Origin: Planctomycetota bacterium
GTDB lineage: Bacteria; Planctomycetota; Phycisphaerae; WQYP01
Length of the DNA: 9,152 bases
Direction: 5' to 3'
Assembly (NCBI GenBank): GCA_021828935.1
Contig: JAJZCU010000054.1
Coordinates: 1 to 9,152 of the forward strand
The position numbers and the translations under genes were made by a program. How positions within the stretch are numbered: position 1 is the first letter of the stretch; the number at the start of each line of letters is the position of its first letter. Positions 7,018 through 9,152 of this stretch are shown here, piece by piece. A model generated the notes under the pieces. That model did not search any database. It was not told where the DNA came from and worked only from the letters and a program-made list of their open reading frames with translations.

Positions 7018-7195
7018 CACGGCTGCCGGCTGCCGACGACCGCGGTCGGGGTTCGCGGCGTAGCCCCGGTGCGCGGCATGATTGCGCATTGAGGTTCCAA
7101 CGCCCGGTAGTTTTCTGGTTTTGAATGCTGCGTTAAAATCCTCCATCGTCGCGGGGCTCACGCTGTGGCCATGGCGACCACGCGCCGCCCGAATT

Positions 7196-7224
7196 TTGAC
7201 TAATCTGGCGACCAAAGATACGAT
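7196..7224 (+). promoter_or_regulatory. Candidate promoter of the Phd/YefM antitoxin gene
   Basis: TTGACT (7196-7201), a 17-base spacer and TACGAT (7219-7224) make a good sigma70 promoter. The expected start falls on the A of the ATG at 7231, implying a leaderless transcript; no Shine-Dalgarno is present. A short inverted repeat, AGAT-ACG-ATCT (7216-7226), covers the -10 and could be an autoregulatory operator. The rest of the 213-bp gap (7018-7195) shows only a small palindrome at 7033-7049. Confidence 0.45.
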
Positions 7225-7230
7225 CTAGCA

Positions 7231-7449
7231 ATGGAATTTAGCGTACATGAAGCGAAAGTGCAGCTTTCTCAACTGCTGCGCCGCGCCGTTGCCGGCGAGG
7301 ATGTTGTCATCTCGCACGCGGGGAAGCCGGTGGTGCGCCTGACACCCGTCGCCACGGAGCGGAAGCCACGCAAGCCCGGCTCCGCCAAAGGACTGGTGCG
7401 TATCGCCGATGATTTCAACGCGCCTTTGCCCATTGAAATTTTTGGATAA
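7231..7449 (+). CDS. Phd/YefM-family antitoxin without a visible partner toxin
   Basis: The 72-residue protein matches the Phd/YefM (VapB-like) antitoxin family: MEFSVHEAKVQLSQLLRRA (1-19), GEDVVISHAGKPVVRLTPV (22-40), and a C-terminal tail ADDFNAPLP (59-67), the segment that wraps the toxin in VapBC-type pairs. The N-terminal half normally dimerises and binds operator DNA to repress its own operon. In most loci a PIN-domain VapC or a Doc/YoeB toxin starts within a few bases of the antitoxin stop. Here no such frame follows; a hairpin comes directly after the stop and the next gene is convergent higA. It is therefore an orphan antitoxin, or its toxin has been lost. Length and tail look intact. 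Confidence 0.85.
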   Translation: MEFSVHEAKVQLSQLLRRAVAGEDVVISHAGKPVVRLTPVATERKPRKPGSAKGLVRIADDFNAPLPIEIFG

Positions 7450-7452
7450 GGG

Positions 7453-7471
7453 GGCGGCCATCTTGGCCGCC
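7453..7471. other. Perfect 8-bp stem-loop between the two convergent antitoxin genes
   Basis: GGCGGCCA (7453-7460) pairs perfectly with TGGCCGCC (7464-7471) around the loop TCT, starting four bases after the antitoxin stop. No T-run follows on either strand. Being symmetric and placed between convergent genes, it may act as a bidirectional 3'-end structure. It also resembles REP-like GC-rich palindromes that occur many times in a genome. Confidence 0.5.
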
Positions 7472-7508
7472 AAATCCGGCGCCTACATTTCGCCGCAAAT
7501 AGATTCTT

Positions 7509-7940
7509 TTACATCGCAGGCTGCTTCTCGCGTGGGGCCCGCGCGGTATTCTTTAATGCCTTCGGGCCCGCCCCGCGAGCCCGGCCTGTCTCCTGAAGAA
7601 GCGCTGCGGCGGGAATGCCCAACCCCTTGTGGAGCGTGCGGATCATCGCCAGGCTCAACGTGCGCTTCCCGTTGAGCACTTCCGACACCTTGCTCCGGCT
7701 GCCGATGTACGGCACCAGGTCCTGCTGCGACAATCCCTGCTGCTCCATCCGAAAGCGTATGGCGGCAATGGGGTCCGGCAGTCCGATGGGGAAGTGCTTA
7801 TTCTCGTAATTTTGGGCGAGCTGCGCAAGCACGTCCAGTTCATCGCACTCGGAGCTGCCGGGTGCGGCGTCCATGAGCGCCGCAATTCGAGTCATCGCCG
7901 TGTTGTAGTCCTGCTGGGTTTTAACGGGTTTAATTACCAT
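7509..7940 (-). CDS. higA: HigA-type antitoxin with helix-turn-helix domain
   Basis: HigA neutralises HigB and represses the higBA promoter. The 143-residue protein has an N-terminal helical region (about 8-50), the connecting PIGLPDPIAAIRFRMEQ (51-67), and an Xre-type HTH: GLSQQDLVPYIGSRSKVSEVLNG (69-91) with the recognition helix around SRSKVSEVL, followed by RTLSLAMIRTLHKGLGIPAAALL. The usual family length is about 120. The last ~25 residues (119-143) form an extra basic, Ala-rich tail with no recognisable motif. The start overlaps the higB stop by one base (TAATG), and a GGAG lies eight bases upstream inside higB, so translation is coupled. Toxin-before-antitoxin order is typical of hig loci. 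Confidence 0.92.
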   Translation of the reverse strand: MVIKPVKTQQDYNTAMTRIAALMDAAPGSSECDELDVLAQLAQNYENKHFPIGLPDPIAAIRFRMEQQGLSQQDLVPYIGSRSKVSEVLNGKRTLSLAMIRTLHKGLGIPAAALLQETGRARGAGPKALKNTARAPREKQPAM

Positions 7941-8245
7941 TAAATCGTCTCCGCATCGATCTGGTCGTACTGCTTGTGCGTGCCGACAAATCGGATGTAC
8001 GCCACACCTTTGTGATCGCCGCAGGCATAATTTAATTTCACCACGAGGCGGTACTTGTTCCCGCAGATATTGAAGACCACGCGGCTGTTCTTCAGGATGC
8101 TGGCCGATCCGTACTTAGCCTTGATCTGCGCCGGCGCGCTCCAAGCCGCGTCTTCGGCTTCCGCATGCCACGCCTTCAGCGATGCCGCAGCGTCCGGGTA
8201 CTTCGTCCAGAAGTCCCGCAGGGTCTTCCTAGCAATCACACGCAT
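7940..8245 (-). CDS. higB: HigB-family mRNA interferase toxin
   Basis: HigB toxins are small RelE-like ribosome-dependent endoribonucleases that cut mRNA during translation and stop growth. The 101-residue product spans the whole family: MRVIARKTLRDFWTKYPDA (1-19), the central KYGSASILKN...RVVFNICGNKYRLVVKLNY (44-73), and the diagnostic ending YIRFVGTHKQYDQID (83-97). Nothing appears truncated, and the likely catalytic basic and aromatic residues (Lys64, Arg66, His90, Tyr93) are present, so an active toxin is plausible. The ATG at 8245 has AGGA eight bases upstream. It is followed by higA with a one-base overlap. Confidence 0.93.
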   Translation of the reverse strand: MRVIARKTLRDFWTKYPDAAASLKAWHAEAEDAAWSAPAQIKAKYGSASILKNSRVVFNICGNKYRLVVKLNYACGDHKGVAYIRFVGTHKQYDQIDAETI

Positions 8246-8247
8246 GA

Positions 8248-8276
8248 ATTATATCCTGTACCCAGGAAATCGTCCA
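8248..8276 (-). promoter_or_regulatory. Candidate higBA promoter
   Basis: On the minus strand, TGGACG (8276-8271), a 17-base spacer and a perfect TATAAT (8253-8248) lie just before higB. The -10 ends only two bases from the ATG, so the usual start distance would fall within or after the start codon. Either transcription starts unusually close, or another promoter is used and the AGGA at 8257-8254 serves as ribosome binding site. Confidence 0.4.
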
Positions 8277-8282
8277 GTAAAT

Positions 8283-8301
8283 TGTTCCCGTCATGGGAAC
8301 A
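8283..8301. promoter_or_regulatory. Palindrome upstream of higB, candidate HigA operator
   Basis: TGTTCCC and GGGAACA form a perfect 7-bp inverted repeat separated by GTCAT. It ends six bases upstream of the higB -35 element. Xre-type antitoxins bind such short palindromes near their own promoters. The 9-mer TTGTTCCCG at its left arm (8282-8290) recurs within higB at 8055-8063 as a lone half-site. Confidence 0.5.
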
Positions 8302-8696
8302 TATTGGAAGGATTGCTGGGTCGGTTTGCGACGGGATCCACCAGACCTCGCACCCGTGTGCCGTAATTTTCCAAGGTGTTTTGTCAACGCATTGGCGTCC
8401 ATCGTCCAGTTGTCCCCGCGGTGGCGCTGTCCCGCCCGGCGGCCACGACACGCCGATCAAAGATGCCCTCGCGGGGACGCCGGCGCCGCCAATCAGAATT
8501 TTCCCTCTTGCTCTGGTGCGTCTTAGTCCCGGCGAGCCTTCTTCCAGAATGTTATATCGGCTATTCACGCGTAATCAAATGCCCCTTTTTTTGCCACATA
8601 AGGCGGCGCACGGGCCCGGCCCTAGGGTGGGCGGATGAAATCGCCCGAATTTTGCGGCCTGTTTTCTTCTGCTGAGGCGGAAGCGATGCGCGGCGC

Positions 8697-8714
8697 GCCA
8701 ACATGCATGTTGGC
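8697..8714. repeat. 18-bp perfect palindrome
   Basis: GCCAACATGCATGTTGGC is identical to its own reverse complement with no spacer. Flanking bases do not extend it. It could be a dimeric protein-binding site or part of an interspersed repeat. Confidence 0.8.
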
Positions 8715-8744
8715 CGCGGCTAGGCCAGCCCTGGCGGGCCCAAA

Positions 8745-8832
8745 GAATGTAGCCTCCCCGCCGCATCCGGGGCGGACCGCATGCGTGCCGGATGGCACTC
8801 GCGAATGTAGCCCACCATTCCAATCGTGGGTT
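8745..8832. repeat. Two GAATGTAGCC direct repeats, each followed by an inverted repeat
   Basis: GAATGTAGCC occurs at 8745-8754 and 8803-8812, 58 bases apart. The first is followed by CCCCG (8756-8760) pairing with CGGGG (8768-8772). The second overlaps a stem of AGCCCAC (8809-8815) with GTGGGTT (8826-8832). Between them lies GTGCC-GGAT-GGCAC (8785-8798). This looks like modular repeat units and not like a gene. Confidence 0.6.
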
Positions 8833-8853
8833 TAGTTTGGCATTTAATCAAAA

Positions 8854-8868
8854 GCCCCGGCAAGGGGC
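8854..8868. repeat. GCCCC-loop-GGGGC stem, unit 1
   Basis: GCCCC (8854-8858) and GGGGC (8864-8868) enclose GGCAA, and the purine-rich GGCAGAGG follows. Similar units occur at 8989-9002 and 9059-9070. Confidence 0.55.
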
Positions 8869-8988
8869 GGCAGAGGTTTCCGCAGCGCAACAGCCTGCTC
8901 CCATTAACCCGCCCCTGGCCGTCCTCCGTTGGTTCTCAGCGTATTCCGCGCCCCAGCGTTTTTATAATTTGCGAGTGCAATCCCGCCC

Positions 8989-9002
8989 GCCCCGAATGGG
9001 GC
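8989..9002. repeat. GCCCC-loop-GGGGC stem, unit 2
   Basis: GCCCC (8989-8993) pairs with GGGGC (8998-9002) around GAAT and is followed by AGCGCGA. It has the same architecture as the unit at 8854-8868. Confidence 0.55.
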
Positions 9003-9014
9003 AGCGCGATATTA

Positions 9015-9036
9015 GCCCCGTGTTTCAACACGGGGT
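9015..9036. repeat. Perfect 8-bp GC-rich stem-loop with TTCA loop
   Basis: CCCCGTGT (9016-9023) pairs exactly with ACACGGGG (9028-9035) around TTCA, with one outer G-T pair. TAG precedes the left arm, as with the degenerate stem at 8809-8832, suggesting the same TAGCCC...GGGT repeat family. No T-run follows, so it is not a typical terminator. Confidence 0.65.
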
Positions 9037-9058
9037 CGCGTAGTCCCCGATTTCGCAA

Positions 9059-9070
9059 GCCCAGCGGGGC
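9059..9070. repeat. Short GCCC-loop-GGGC stem, unit 3
   Basis: GCCC (9059-9062) pairs with GGGC (9067-9070) around AGCG and is followed by purine-rich GAAAGAAA. It is a shorter variant of units 1 and 2. Confidence 0.4.
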
Positions 9071-9091
9071 GAAAGAAATCCAGCAGCATTT

Positions 9092-9152
9092 TCATGGCAT
9101 GTACGGTCCGAAATCCCGCAGATGCTCCTGATCGTCGTCGACGATTTTCAGT
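9092..9152 (-). CDS. Possible C-terminal end of a minus-strand gene entering from the right
   Basis: Reading from the right edge, the frame gives LKIVDDDQEHLRDFGPYMP and then TGA (9094-9092). It is the most protein-like of the frames at this edge, acidic with a hydrophobic LKIV strand and no repeat character. Only 20 codons are visible, so the family cannot be named and the call may be chance. Confidence 0.3.
   Translation of the reverse strand, partial: LKIVDDDQEHLRDFGPYMP

Larger units (their letters stand above)
8302..9091. other. About 790 bp of apparently non-coding, palindrome-rich DNA
   Basis: No frame here has a recognisable domain. The longer open frames are Pro/Gly/Arg-rich and read through stem-loops. 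From about 8690 rightward the region consists largely of short GC-rich inverted repeats, listed separately. The part from about 8302 to 8690 contains the higB upstream sequence and a stretch with no structure I can assign. Confidence 0.6.

Noticed and set aside
7033..7049. CCGAC...GTCGG palindrome after prepilin copy 2 as a terminator
   Set aside because: The stem is only five base pairs with no T-run after it, so termination there cannot be supported.
6166..7215. Open frame of 349 codons on the minus strand opposite prepilin copy 2
   Set aside because: It is the antisense shadow of a well-supported gene, with a His/Gly/Arg-biased composition caused by high third-position GC, and has no family features.
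8236..8568. Open frame of 110 codons on the minus strand upstream of and overlapping higB
   Set aside because: It is Pro/Gly/Arg-rich with no domain, covers the higB promoter and operator palindrome, and overlaps the start of higB. It reads as non-coding DNA.
9015..9036. Possible CRISPR repeat (GTTTCAAC-like core in the stem-loop)
   Set aside because: The exact unit occurs once in the window, with no regular spacing and no cas gene.

Overview
The window comes from a GC-rich bacterium, most likely of the Planctomycetota/PVC group and possibly Phycisphaerae-like. The main evidence is the pair of large single-domain prepilin-type proteins with the N-terminal pattern FTLIELLVV...[20 protein letters not shown] and a C-terminal variant of the H-x9-DG signature. 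A right-hand region full of short GC-rich palindromes also fits that group. The assignment rests on family resemblance recalled by eye and was not searched.

Layout, left to right. (1) On the minus strand, a lipoprotein gene (2040 to 1312) is joined by an ATGA overlap to a PaaK-type adenylate-forming ligase that runs off the left edge (1315 to 1). (2) On the plus strand, atpC (F1 ATP synthase epsilon subunit) stands without atpD upstream. Three bases later comes a UgtP/MGDG-synthase-like glycosyltransferase whose N-terminal codons contain an 11-C tract. (3) A convergent WcaF-like hexapeptide acyltransferase lies on the minus strand. (4) After a 319-bp divergent promoter region there are two tandem paralogous prepilin-type proteins on the plus strand. 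(5) A toxin-antitoxin island holds an orphan Phd/YefM antitoxin on the plus strand and, convergent to it, a complete higB-higA module on the minus strand. A 7+5+7 palindrome lies upstream of the higB promoter. (6) About 0.85 kb of apparently non-coding DNA is dense in short palindromes. The last 61 bases may hold the 3' end of a further minus-strand gene.

Functionally, the left two thirds concern the cell envelope: activation of an acyl/aryl acid plus a lipoprotein, glycolipid synthesis, sugar acylation and pseudopilins. The right third is accessory DNA (toxin-antitoxin genes and repeats). Three genes (the lipoprotein, the Phd-like antitoxin and higB) have good -10 hexamers almost touching the start codon, which suggests leaderless transcription.

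No clearly new multi-gene system is visible. The observations most worth checking are the poly-C tract, the detached atpC, the leaderless promoters, the toxin-less antitoxin beside higBA, and the palindrome-rich tail.
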